Source: Phorcus lineatus | Lineage: Eukaryota > Mollusca > Gastropoda > Trochida > Trochidae | Reading direction: 5' to 3' | DNA: 64,000 bases | Assembly: GCA_921293015.1 (NCBI GenBank) | Contig: OV121094.1 | Location: forward strand, 35,710,054-35,774,053 | In this document: in pieces, positions 41,051 through 52,388 of the stretch | How the letters are laid out: every line of letters begins with the position of its first letter | How positions within the stretch are numbered: the stretch's first letter is position 1 | The notes under the pieces: model-generated | Database searches by the model: none | What the model saw: only the letters and a program-made list of their open reading frames with translations | What the model was told of the DNA's origin: nothing | Position numbers and translations under genes: made by a program

Positions 41051-42091
41051 AGTAATTATGGCATCATATACAGGGTGTCATTTAAGAGACAATTTGCTTG
41101 CAAAAATACCGAGTCATTAGTGTCCTTATCTTTATTTCTTAATGATATATTGCATTACATGCGGTCCGCCTTACAATACCCTGTATGGTTCCATTTAGTT
41201 ACAAAGATGTCATTGATTATGTCTGTTTGGTGAAGTAATTTCCTTTTAAGGGCTTGTAGAATGTCGCCGGATTTGCCTAGATTGGGATCGGAAATGAAGT
41301 CCCTGGTTACAGTAGGAAAGAAGTTCAATTCGGGCTTTTATCCCCAAAATATTACGATCTAAATGTGTAACCACATCGAATCGCCACTTAATAGAACTAG
41401 ACAATGCTCGTGTTTAATTTTGTGCTGTATGTATATTTGTTTCTTTATTCAATGATGTCACACTCGAGTATCATGTGTTTTATTGTGGAAGTTTTTTCAA
41501 GCTGTAAGCTTGTTGACCAGTACTCAAGAATTGAAATATGTTTAAATCAGATTGTGATCTTCTCCAGTGAGCTGTGTTATAATGCTTTGCTAGAACATGT
41601 AAAGGAGGGGGTTTGGCCATGAAAGATGTCTTCGGATAATTCATCAATCATTGTCTTTGACTGAGGACATGATTTCCCCGCCAATCATTATACATGCTGT
41701 TTCCGTCGACAGGTAACAGCTGAAGAACTGCTCGTCACACTCCCCTGTTGAATCTCTTCAAAAATTTCGCGAGGATGACGGCTGTCATTCAGGCTTTCTT
41801 CTTGAAATTTAGAGTGTTTTAAACAATTGAGTGATTTACCAGTTTGGCATTATTCCCATGGAAATATAATGGAAGGAAATCGGTTCTGGCACAAACATGG
41901 CATTATATCCAGGTTGGCAAGGGGAATTAAAGCCAGTGTGCATTGTATTCATCTATAAGAATTCACTTTAATATATGCTTGATGAAGCCGCAATCACAAG
42001 TACAATCTACATGATTACTCGTTTTATAATATCAAACAATATCAGTAAAAACCTTCTGACTGCTTTAAGTTAAGTTTCCCATATTTTGCTT

Positions 42092-42360
42092 AACTGGATA
42101 CCGAGTCAATTAGTTTCCTTTTGAATTCCGTGTACGGATATACATGAAATCAGAGATTCCAAAATGGAAACCAACTGGATACCGAAAAATTTAGTTTCCC
42201 CTTGATTTCCATTTATGGAAATACATAATATCAACGAATCCAAAATGGAAAGAAACTGGATAACCAGTCTTTCACTTTCTTCTTCGTTTTCGCTTACTGA
42301 AATACATATATTTGGGAATCCAAAATGGAAACCAACTGGATACGAAGTCACTCAGTTTCA
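42092..42360. repeat. 81 bp tandem repeat, just over three units
   Basis: The motif AACTGGATA recurs at 42092, 42173, 42254 and 42334 (spacing 81, 81, 80), each time following or near CCAAAATGGAAA. The 81-codon minus-strand open frame (42106-42351) consists of imperfect 27-residue repeats. Because 81 is 27 codons, this follows from the DNA repeat and no gene is called. Confidence 0.9.
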
Positions 42361-44050
42361 GTGAAGGGATACAAGCTGGATACTAGACTTGCACACTTTC
42401 CTGGTGGTTTCCAGGATTCCGGAAACCAAGTCATTTCTGTAGTGCTAGACTTATTGTTGCGTTTCCTTGTCCGTCGTTCGTAATTGCGACTTTACATCTT
42501 CCTATACTATACAAAACGATTAATGTCATTACATACTTTCATCAACAGTCGGTTCGTTTTGATCAAATGGCACTATTGATGATGTCTCACCTACATGTAT
42601 GGTCGAATAGCGCAGGTTCGTTAGCGTTGTATGTTCGTGACGTCATTTAAGCATGTGCGCCGTTTAGGTCATACATGTTCAAATATATAAGATAAGCAAT
42701 CAAGAGATCAAAGCCGATTATCGGACACAGTTACAAGCACAAATGAGGTTTTAACGGGTGCGATTCACTTGCTTATACATTTATCATGATAAAAATGTGT
42801 GAAAAAGTTAAGTAAAAAATGTTTCAAACTTTCAATTGAAAAAATAACATCTCGTCGAGTCAACAAAGCAGCATACTACTAGATGCACAATTAAAAACAT
42901 ATATTTTGTCACATTTACTTACGTTATTATATTATTTAATATTTATTATTGGATCTAAATATTTTGTTAAACTATTGGCAAATGAAATATAGATTTTCCA
43001 TGAAAAATAGTTTTTGTATTTTTATTTATTCTAGGTGAACATGAAATGAAAATCAACATACAAAGTTCAGCTATCAGATTTGGTGAGAAATTCTAAAGTT
43101 CTCATTGCCTTGCTGACATTGAAGAGTGTGAATTTCATCATGTACTTACAACGTAACTATGAATGTAGATGACTATTAAGAGTTTTAAAATAATATGACA
43201 ACTTCAATTTCAAATTTCCACATAAATATGAAATGATTATTACTTTGTTTTAAGATAATTATTAAATCCTCATGAAATAATTGTTATAACCTCATTAAGT
43301 AGTTGTTATATCTGTAATGAAAATTGTTATGTCCTTTAAGAGAACATTTTATTACAAAATTTAAATAAAATTTGAAAACAGTGATTTTTTATGTCATGTT
43401 TTTACAAAAGAAGTTCACAAAAAACATAAATTTGTGTTAAGGATATCTCATATGACAAACTGTCAATGAAAACAACAATATTCAGTGAAATCTGCAGATG
43501 GCCGCATGTTATCTGTTTCATTGTACGTTTTCGGAAGGAAAAATTAGAAATGTGACTTCACGAATTTGACGTAACGTGGCGGCCGCGTTTGACTTACATA
43601 TGTACGACAATAAAGTTTTCACAGGTTTATAATGTAACATTTAATGATGAGCCTTCCCTGAAACTTACATTTAAAGAGCCGAGTCATAACAATAAATGAT
43701 TATTAGACAATGACTTCAACAAGTGATGTAATGTCTCTGCGGTCATGGAGAACAAAATCAATCTGAGTTAGTCATGGCAATTATCACTAACGCACTTTAC
43801 TAAAGATGAATGACTAAAAGTTGTATTGGCAAAAGAAATTGCACCTAATCAGGGAGGAATTGCAAGCAAGCGACAAGGGCAACTAAGTACTTAATTAGAT
43901 TACATTGTATCTATAAGTGTTGTGATTTTGTGTATTTGTATGCGATAAGGGGCCATAACTATTGTTTAGCTATGGTATGGATATCTAATTTCCAAATTAG
44001 AGAAAACGTATTGTTAAAATATTTTTTTAATTTCCTTTGTCTTCTTTCGT
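42361..44050. other. AT-rich spacer before duplication copy B
   Basis: No gene, RNA or named element recognised. One short GC-rich patch (GTGGCGGCCGCG near 43576) has no reading frame of interest. Confidence 0.4.
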
Positions 44051-47000
44051 TCCTTCTACCTCGTAAGTAAATTTCTTGTTTTGAAAAGTAGATTTGGTAT
44101 GTTTACAAAAAGCTTTTGTTGAATATCTTAACATGCCATGAATATTTTCGTGGAGAGCGAAATCTCACAATTAACAAAACAATATTGATGCTTTCACAAA
44201 ATGCAATTAATCAAGGAGCAGCTCTATCAAAAACTCACGTAGACTCATTCTGACCTTTTTGCGAAAGCAAAACATTAGTCATTAATTAGAAAGCTTTTAT
44301 CTGGAAATACGTAGGGTTCGAATCAAAGTGAATGGGGTGTTTTCATCCAAGTTCATCGCGTGTGAGTTCATTAACCGGGACTGGCAGTGTTGTAAACACA
44401 AGGAAGATGTGGAGTCGATTAATGAACTGATAGAGTGATAAAAGTAACCCAAAAGTGTTTTAGAATACTACATTTTCATTTCACAAGTAATTCAAAGTTA
44501 AAAGAAATACCTCCGTTCTGTCATTGCATGTCATAACAAATTTGAACACTTAAAATTTTATAAAAGTCATCTTCGAAACCTTAAGACCCATGTCAGTAAA
44601 ATTTCATCAAATGATTTACAATCCTCAGATTGAACATCATGAAGCCAATTTTGTTGAAAAGCTTATGATTTAGGTCATCAATGAGTGTAGCTCCATTTGA
44701 GACGTATGACAACATTCAGGAAATATGAAAATGCCCTCTACGCCAGTTGTAATGGTTTCTTAATGGCTTCACTTCCCCACCAAGTCAGGTTTTATTAGGC
44801 TGTCATTGGCCATCGAACATTACTAATGACTACCATATTTTTTTTAATTCAAATCCCAATACACAAAGCAATAACACTTCATGATTATATCAATATTATA
44901 ACTTTTACAATAAACAATATATGAAGTGAAAGTCCGTATTCTGTAAAACTAAATATTTATCTTATAAAATTCATTATTGATTGAGGTTGAATACTTTCTC
45001 ATGTAGATTTATCCTCAACACAAAAATAATGCGTATTCAAAAACGTTCAATACAGATACGAAATCAGAAATCAATTAGTCTTTTCTCTTGTCTATTAAAA
45101 TTGGTTTTTATATTATTACAAGCATGTTATTGCTGACAATCTATAAGGCAAAAAGCGCGTTATGAACTTAAGCCTGCAATAAGCTCATTTCAGCCGTGAA
45201 TAAATGACCAGAAATTTAAATAGCAATCGATAAACAATTGCAATTTTATTTTGAAAGATTTTTAGAGGTTTTACTTGTTCACTTGCTTTGACTTTAACTG
45301 CACATTCTTTTAAACATACATTAAAGACACATTGTAAGCTTGTTTTGCCCCGTTTTGAACATATTTCATAACTTTAACACCATAATTTGATTTGCTGATA
45401 TTATTTCTGTATAACAAAGGAAATCATAACATCCAAAGACTTCCATAAATTCAATTAAATACTTTTCATAGAACGCAAGTTGATGATAACATAAATAATT
45501 TTCTGAAAACTGAAGCATTATTTTGTCTTGCGTCATAATATCATGTCAGTTACACGTAAGGTGTTGATAACATAAAGTTAAAAAAATTCTGAATAAACCT
45601 GGATGTCAAGTTTTGTCGAAGGCAAAAACATATCAATGCAGCTGTCGTGATGTGTGGCAGTCATATATAATTTACTCTCGGTAAGCTTCTATCTTAAACA
45701 CTGTAGGTTTTTTTTCGTGGTGATACAACATCTGTGTTTTCTTGTTTGAGCGTTCCTCTCACCTACAACTCGCACCATTGATTTTTTTAATGAATAAGGT
45801 AAATTCTTAATGCGGGAAAAAACGCAAAGTTCATACATTTGAGTTTAATAACATTGAACCCAATATGATAAATTCAGCTAACATTCGTTCCAGCCTTTGG
45901 AAACTGTTTGGAAAGTTTTTTATCAGTAAATATATCAACATTTTGATGAATATTGATTGATTTATGTTTATGGCAAAGTATTTTTACATAAGTAATAATA
46001 CCCATTACTTGACATCTCAAAAGCAAAGTCTGATATATTAAGTGGGAAAGAATAATATTAAAGAATAATTTTGAGGTATCTGCCTGCATGACAGATACGT
46101 CTATCATAGTGACACAAACAGGATTTCCTCAATAACAAAAAGACATTCCAGAGACCTCTTGACGTCGAAGGCTTCATCTAGGAAGCTCACTCGTACATAA
46201 AACTTTGTTTGAGTGGTTCTAAACTACGATGTTTCTTTCAGACAAAGATAAACGATTCAGGTGAATGTCTTCAATTCAATGTGTAGATAGTTACATGCCA
46301 TGGTCAGTGTCTACTGAAGCGGGAAAAAATAACAACTGATGAATTAATATATCACGGCGTATTTTTTTAAAATATCCAAATAAGATATTTCAGGATTTGT
46401 TTTACTATTTTCATAATGCGGAAATGAGGATTGTGCATTTTTGAGAAATCATTGTGACATAACAAAGTCCTACATTCACCGAACACTAGTCTATAAAGCT
46501 ATAACAATGATAGCTCTGTCTGGTTAATGGGGCAATATTTTTAAGAACTGAATTCTTCCCTTATTGTGCGCACCATTTCGTTTATCAGATGAGAGTTGTG
46601 GCGACGGCTATGAACTATCAAAGCTTGAATGACAAAAGAAATGATTGAAGAAATGGAATATATACATCAAAAGACATGGATTGTAAATCTAAAATCAACG
46701 TTTCAAAGCATCAGCATATGTCAGCCAGCCACATAGACAAATTTTCATCTCACTTTTCACATTATCACAATTGAGAATCATTTCACCATGTACATTGTGG
46801 ATCAATTCCCTAGAATTTGCCATCAAGGTTTCGGAAATACAGAGCAAAATCCTTTTTCGGGAGTAACATTGATCTATCCATCATCTTTGTGCACTAGTTT
46901 CTAATCAATGTTAAATTGAAATTGATTCTGACTGGACCTATGTATTTATTTCAGTTATCTATTATGCCAATGGATACTCTTTTCACGCATGCTTCACTTC

Positions 47001-47328
47001 ATTTTACTGTAGTTTTCTGAGTAAACAAAGAATGCCGGTCCTAAACGTCAGATACACCTGTTTTTATTGTTTTAAAAATCACAAATCCTTACACATTTGA
47101 CAGTCTTTCCCTACGCAATCTAGTTAAAACTACCTGTAATCTAATACGTACCGAAGTTCGTTATTACATCTAGAGAAAAACATGCCTTTTCCGTCTCGCG
47201 CAGGTGCGAACATCAGCCAATCAGAAGAGAGCTGGCCCAGCATTTCGAATTGCGGGTCAATGCGATTGTTTCGCCGTTCTTGATCAGCTTGATTACAAAA
47301 TTCGAATGTAACCGATCCATTGCAAGGT

Positions 47329-47500
47329 GAGTGAGTGAGTCTGGGTTTAACGTGCTTTCAACAATATTTCAGTTATTAATCACGTGGATGACAAGCATCC
47401 ATAAGAGAGTGGACAGACAAGGGAGAAAGGGATCGAAAGGATGAGAGAAAAGACGGAAAGAAAGGCATAGTGAGAGAAGGCATTGTGTTGAAAAATATGA
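47329..47500 (+). repeat. GTGAGTGAGT-type dispersed repeat
   Basis: Begins GTGAGTGAGTGAGTCTGGGT, continues CGTGCTTTCAACAATATTTC and then GAAAGGGATCGAAAGGATGA. The head recurs at 41015 and 58455, and the middle at about 57467-57540. The purine-rich middle creates the minus-strand 63-codon frame here, which is not a gene. It resembles a SINE-like family, but no complete polymerase III promoter is visible in this copy. Confidence 0.7.
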
Positions 47501-47504
47501 TGAC

Positions 47505-47965
47505 ATAATCAATCCCAGTCTAATTAAAATTGACCGTTTTCCGAGGAAAAAAAGTTTCAAAATATTAACTCTACCGAGATTCGAACGCTATCTGTCTAGG
47601 CTATCCTCTTCACAACAGTCTGACCGCAGCCTACTGTAGCGCACTTTCTTACGTAAACTCAGCAAACCAATCACAATGTGTGCATTCGGTATCATTCGGT
47701 ATCAGTAGTTAGGGGCAATTAACTATCATTTACCATTCGTTAACCTTGACGCCGCTATCCTTATTTTTAACGCGATGATGTGATTGGTTCGCTTATGACT
47801 AGGTTTTGTCTGCGCTAAACTGGGATCAGCAAGTGCAAGCAGTGAGGCTGCCTTCAGACCGTTGTGGAGAGAAAAGCCCGATAGAGTCATTTAATCAAAT
47901 ACTTTAATTCCTCGGAACATGGTCGATTTTAATCAGACAGACTGTAATCAATCCTGGGCATATAT
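47505..47965. mobile_element. Foldback element with ~200 bp inverted arms
   Basis: The left arm (47505-47705) and right arm (about 47770-47965) are imperfect inverted repeats of each other along their whole length. Paired segments include AATCAATCCCAGTCT with AGACTGTAATCAATCC reversed, TTCCGAGGAA with TTCCTCGGAA, CACAACAGTCTGACCGCAGC with GGCTGCCTTCAGACCGTTGT reversed, and CAAACCAATCACA with TGTGATTGGTTCG reversed. The centre is only about 60-70 bases. No transposase is encoded, so it is a non-autonomous foldback or long-TIR MITE. It is absent from duplication copy A. Confidence 0.8.
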
Positions 47966-48786
47966 TATTGACGGAATATTTATGTGTTGTTTATCTATTC
48001 ATATGTGCCATAGTAAATCAACAAATTGGGTCAAACAATAAAAACAAGTTTTTGAGGATAAATATAGACAAACGTACGGTAAACGTCTGCATGTGACATT
48101 GACCAAGATGCAAAGGAAGCCTGTCTGTAATTGGTTGAGAGCTGACTTCCTGCCCTCATTTTATTGGTCAGTTAAAAGTCGTCAAAGGTCAGCTGGATAT
48201 AACCTCAATCAGTAATTCTCTAGATGTAATGACGGATCATTACGAGCCTTGTTTCATTATAATTTCACTAGGTTTATTTACAAATTCAAATTTCAAAGCG
48301 GCAGATGCAATTAATCATATTCAATGTTTAGATATGCCTCTCCGAATATATAATTGTATTGTTATGTATAATTATAATTATATAAAATCTTCCAAATGCC
48401 CTGTGACAACATTGTACAAAATCAACCAAACCCACAACGTCACAGAATTTGTAGAAAATTAAGACTTTAAATAACCGCTTCAGGTCTAATTTCTAATTAT
48501 TCACGTTTCACTTGCATAACAATAAATGAAGTTCAAAATAAGTCATATAACACGTTTTTGGCCATATGGCGATATGACAATACAAGCAAAATGATATACA
48601 TGCCTACGACTGTAGTAAATATACAGAAGAAACTTACATTCTTATCAGAGAGAGGGGCAAAGTTGTTGAATACACTATCCAGATAACAATCAAGATAGAC
48701 AATGACTGTTGAATAAAAGAGTAATGATACATTAAGTAAGATTGTACGTGTTACGCTTACCGGTCAAATTTTAAAAACTCTTTAAA

Positions 48787-49165
48787 TTTCATCCCATCAG
48801 CGTAATTTAATCTGCTGATCGAGCTCCTTCCTTATACCCTGATCTCCTTATTATAAGACCAAAAGTCTAGTATCGATAGCTATTTAATTTTACCAGCCAA
48901 TGAGACGACTCGCATCCAGCAACATCGGCACAACCCGTATGGAAAATCCCGTTAAGTTCAAGAGAGTAGCTTCAAACTCCTTTGAATACGACATTTCATT
49001 GGCTGAAACAATAACAGGTGGGCACAGACACGAACACCAAGCTGCGCAAGCCGAACGAGGTATTTGGCCCGCAAGAGATAAGGTATATGGCTCTCTCAGG
49101 GTAGATATAAGGAAGGAAGTCAAGCGGATTCAATTACGCTGATGTAGCAGGATGAATTGGAGGCC
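48787..49165. mobile_element. MITE-like element, copy 1
   Basis: Imperfect inverted termini: the left end reads CATCCCATCAGCGTAATTTA then GAGCTCCTTCCTTATACCCT. The right end, reversed, reads CATCCTGCTACATCAGCGTA then ACTTCCTTCCTTATATCTAC. The interior (CCAATGAGACGACTCGCATC and CGACATTTCATTGGCT) is shared with a second copy at 62757-63105. The 80-codon plus-strand frame inside is not preserved in that copy, so it is not a gene. The flanks suggest an AATT-like site, but the target duplication is uncertain. Confidence 0.8.
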
Positions 49166-50167
49166 ACAAAGAAAATTTTCGAGCGCTTCCTTGTCAGTAA
49201 CTTTCATTCCAGTCATACATAACATGAATGTAATTTGGAGTTGTCTTGTACTTCTTTGCTCATGAACTTTCAGCGAAAAGTGCAATATTACTGAATAGCA
49301 ATGTCGTTCTTAAACTTCTATCCTACATTTGAATAAAAGATGAACGAAAACTTTTCTGTTTTAATAAGCCATGACAGTCATTAAAGTAGTAAATACATTG
49401 ACAAACATTCATATTATTGTCATCGTTATTACAGTATTTACATGATAGTTCTTTGACTGTATTTTGCACAATCGAGATTATAAAGCCGATCGCTAGGATT
49501 CAACTTGATGATGTACTCTAGTAGGTGTGATCACTAATATAGAGACAACTAGGATTTAATCAGGTATATGCACATAGGTTAGGTCAAGTAATCAGAGTAT
49601 CGTAAAGAGCTCCTGTTTTTAATAAGATGGTTTTCTTTTTCTAAAGAAAAATATAGACCGTTATTTCCTACCGTATTGTCTCTACAGCAGGCGTAAAAAG
49701 TTCAAATCAAAGTCAACAGAGTCATTAGTTTCAGTTTATTTAGTTTGAAATATTCACTAGTCAATGGTAGCTTTTAATAAATTCCTGAGACGCAGCCAAG
49801 CAGTGTTCTTTGTCATGATACGAGGGATACTTTAATAATTTGACAATTTCACATTTGACATTGCATAGGTTCTCATCATTTATCATTCATCATTTATTTT
49901 CATTTTGTCAATTACAGATTGAACATCAATTAGGCTATGGCACAATTATTTATCAACTAAAAATCAATATTTTTGCTTGATGACGACAATCTATGAATTG
50001 TACACGCACTTTTCATATTTTCACATAAGTCGACTAATCATAGCAGTGTCCCAGGCTTTCCTTTGGATAGTTCTGAAAAGAACAAGTGAGTTATTGATTA
50101 GGCTTTATAAATGTAAACCAATGAACAGAATATTTTCATCCTCGTGTAACAAGGTGCTTGGTAAATG

Positions 50168-51346
50168 TCAATTGTTTTTTTTTTGTTTTTTTTGTTTTGT
50201 TTTTTTTGTTTTTTTATGGCGAAGTTTTTAACAGAAAATAGATGGTACAATCAGACAATCATTGTTGAAAACTTTTCAGTTTCACCATAAATCATCACAA
50301 ATAAATAAGAAGAAGAAAGGTAGATAGGATAGGAAATAGGCGAGAATGAAAGGGTGAAAAAGATGCAGAAATAGTGGGGACTCACAGTACATTATCTATT
50401 TGGTACAAACACGACCATTTCCTTTGAAAATTGGGGTTATCCTCCGAAAAAATGTATTTTTCTAACTTAAAATGAAATTCTATGAAGTTAATAAGTTCAT
50501 TGAAATTCAAATCGTTGGTGCTAAACCTTGCTTTGTTTACAAACTCTTTTGTTATAATAAAAATGTGGTTAGTCAATTGGTTTGCCTTTGGGTCCCCGAG
50601 CAGAAATTTTGTAATATCAATGTTCAGACTTATTCCCGTTTTGGAATGGAACCAGATTCTTAATTGTGAAATAACATGCTTGGTTTTCTCACATGAATAA
50701 AATAGATGCTCAAGAGTTTCTATTTCTTTACCACATAAGGTGCAAAGATTATCCTGACAAATACCTATTTTAAATAGAAATGATTTTGTTGAGATTATTC
50801 TGTGAATAAATTTAAACTGAAAATTTCTTGCCTTGTTCTCTATAGTAGTAGCATTTATGAGTGCAAAACAGTCCGAAATATAGTTATCAGTTAAGTTAAT
50901 ATTTAGTTTTGATTCCCATTTCAGCTGAAGATTGTCTAAGGAAATGGCTTTGTCGGAACACAGTTGGGAATATACAAATTTACAGTCATCAGAGCTGCAT
51001 ATTTGTTTAAGAATAGTACATTGTGCAATTACTTCTGTGTGATGCTGAGGTTTTGTCTTAATAAGGTCAAAATAGTGTTTTGGTATGTATTTCAAAAATC
51101 TGAAATATAGAAGGTATGTGTGTGGAATATCAAATTCTTCTTTCAGTGTTTCAAATGATTTAAAATCACCAGTAAGAGAGATTACATCTCCAATACATTT
51201 CAGTCCGTTTCTATACCAGGAGATGAATAAGCTCATATCAATGAATGGAATAAAATTGAGAAATGGGAGAGATACAAAATTGTCAATTGTAACAACTTCG
51301 TTTCTGATTATATTAGTATAACTCGTTATGACTTCTTTCCAAAAGC
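50168..51346 (-). mobile_element. 5'-truncated LINE inserted in duplication copy B
   Basis: A non-LTR retrotransposon fragment on the minus strand. It ends in an A-rich tail, seen on the plus strand as the T-rich tract at 50173-50216 with regular G interruptions. Comparison with copy A, which has the uninterrupted site near 38028-38050, shows the insertion splits sequence that is otherwise collinear. The flanking CAATTGTTT at 50170 and again at about 51349 is a probable target-site duplication of about nine bases. The 5' truncation and tail indicate target-primed reverse transcription. Confidence 0.85.
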
Positions 51347-51364
51347 AATTGTTTATAGTTTGAA
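50382..51364 (-). pseudogene. LINE ORF2 C-terminal fragment (zf-RVT type, L1/Tx1-like)
   Basis: Remnant of a reverse-transcriptase polyprotein, the part after the polymerase domain. The open frame with an ATG start is 284 codons (51236 to 50382), but the same frame stays open upstream to about 51360 (NNCFWKEVITSYTN, then FVSLPFLNFIPF), with no break at that ATG. Typical elements are SWYRNGLKCIGDVISLTGDF (the conserved G-I/L-x-I-x-D-L-like segment of LINE proteins), NFQFKFIHRIISTKSFLFKI, and the zinc-knuckle CTLCGKEIETLEHLFYSC of the zf-RVT family. The endonuclease and polymerase domains are missing because of 5' truncation, so the fragment cannot act on its own. The frame is otherwise intact, which suggests a fairly recent insertion. 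Assignment to the L1/Tx1 group is from pattern recognition only. Confidence 0.85.
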
Positions 51365-52327
51365 AGTCAATGAATTATGAATATGTCAATATACCAACAG
51401 GGAGGTGATAATGATATATATATAATATATATAATAATCAAAGTGTTTTATGAACGTATATTTCTACTAGCATAAATCCAACAAACAAAATATTAACCAA
51501 TGATTCACATCAATAAGAAACTTTTTAATTATCATTAAATCATTTAATCGTTCAATATATCATATTTACTGAAATGAAAGAGATGATTTTGCTATAAATG
51601 ATTTTTTGTCAGGAAGGATAAATTAAAACCTGTTAAATGGCGTTATCTACTAACCTGCAAAATAACTTGCTTTTTTTTTTATTGAGTTGTCATCTCTCAT
51701 TAACTTCAGTAATCAATCCATCCATTATCGATAAGCATTTCTCTAATTTTAAACATACAATATCTTGGCTATTTGAAGGTATAACTGCAATAAGTTAACA
51801 ATGTCCGGTTAATTGAAGAGAAAGGCGAGTGACATTTCTATAGCCCAGATTTCAAAGTATTTCTTTTTAAGGGTCTTATGATAAAATTTTAATCTAAAAG
51901 TATCGGTCTTGATCTATTAAATATAAGTGGAATTATTAATCCATTCATTCTGTTCATTACCTGGTTATAAAAAAAACAACAAAGCAATCCGTGATGAGTG
52001 TCAAAAACTGATATTATAACATTAAAAGTACAACATACAACCATGCACGCAAATATGTACAATGACATAATGTTGTCGGGATCATAGTAAATAACATTAC
52101 CTGTCGACAGCATTGTTTTCAAAGGTAAATTACCAACTTACACACCTCCATTTTACTCGTGCTCAAGTGGTATGTTAAGGTGGTTATGATTTACTGGTGT
52201 TATTACATTTACCTCAGCACGTGCAATCCAATGCTTGCACGAAAATGTGAAAATAACCTAGAACTGCAGTACATTACTGTAAAAGTTATGAAAACAAGAA
52301 ATACAGCTACACAAGTGAGAAGATGTT

Positions 52328-52333
52328 TTTATT
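52328..52333 (-). promoter_or_regulatory. Polyadenylation signal of the recombinase gene
   Basis: AATAAA on the minus strand about 55 bases after the recombinase stop codon, in CAATAAAAACATC. Its close spacing to the stop fits a short 3' untranslated region. Confidence 0.5.
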
Positions 52334-52388
52334 GACACTATTCATTAGCCGACAGAAAACTTCACTCCGACTTCACACAATTTACATA

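Larger units (their letters stand above)
39700..42091. other. Spacer between duplication copies
   Basis: No gene recognised. It includes a diverged single fragment of the tandem-unit family at about 40370-40700 and a truncated GTGAGTGAGT repeat head at 41015, both listed separately. The minus-strand open frames at 40373-40701 fall in the repeat fragment and are probably incidental. Confidence 0.4.
47160..49600. other. Copy-B-specific inserted block with clustered repeats
   Basis: Copy A runs from its 37149-37260 anchor to its 37486 anchor with only a few hundred bases between, while copy B has about 2.2 kb more. The excess holds a GTGAGTGAGT repeat (47329), a foldback element (47505-47965) and a MITE-like element (48787-49165). 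The part from 47966 to 48786 has no recognisable feature apart from short AT-rich open frames. The block probably grew by several separate insertions. Confidence 0.65.

Noticed and set aside
47571..47600. tRNA gene or SINE head on the minus strand (GTTCGAATCTCGGTAGAG)
   Set aside because: The B-box-like string lies within one arm of the foldback element; no A box at suitable spacing and no cloverleaf could be made.
48900..49142. 80-codon plus-strand gene
   Set aside because: It lies wholly inside a MITE-like element and the frame is broken in the second copy at 62.9 kb.
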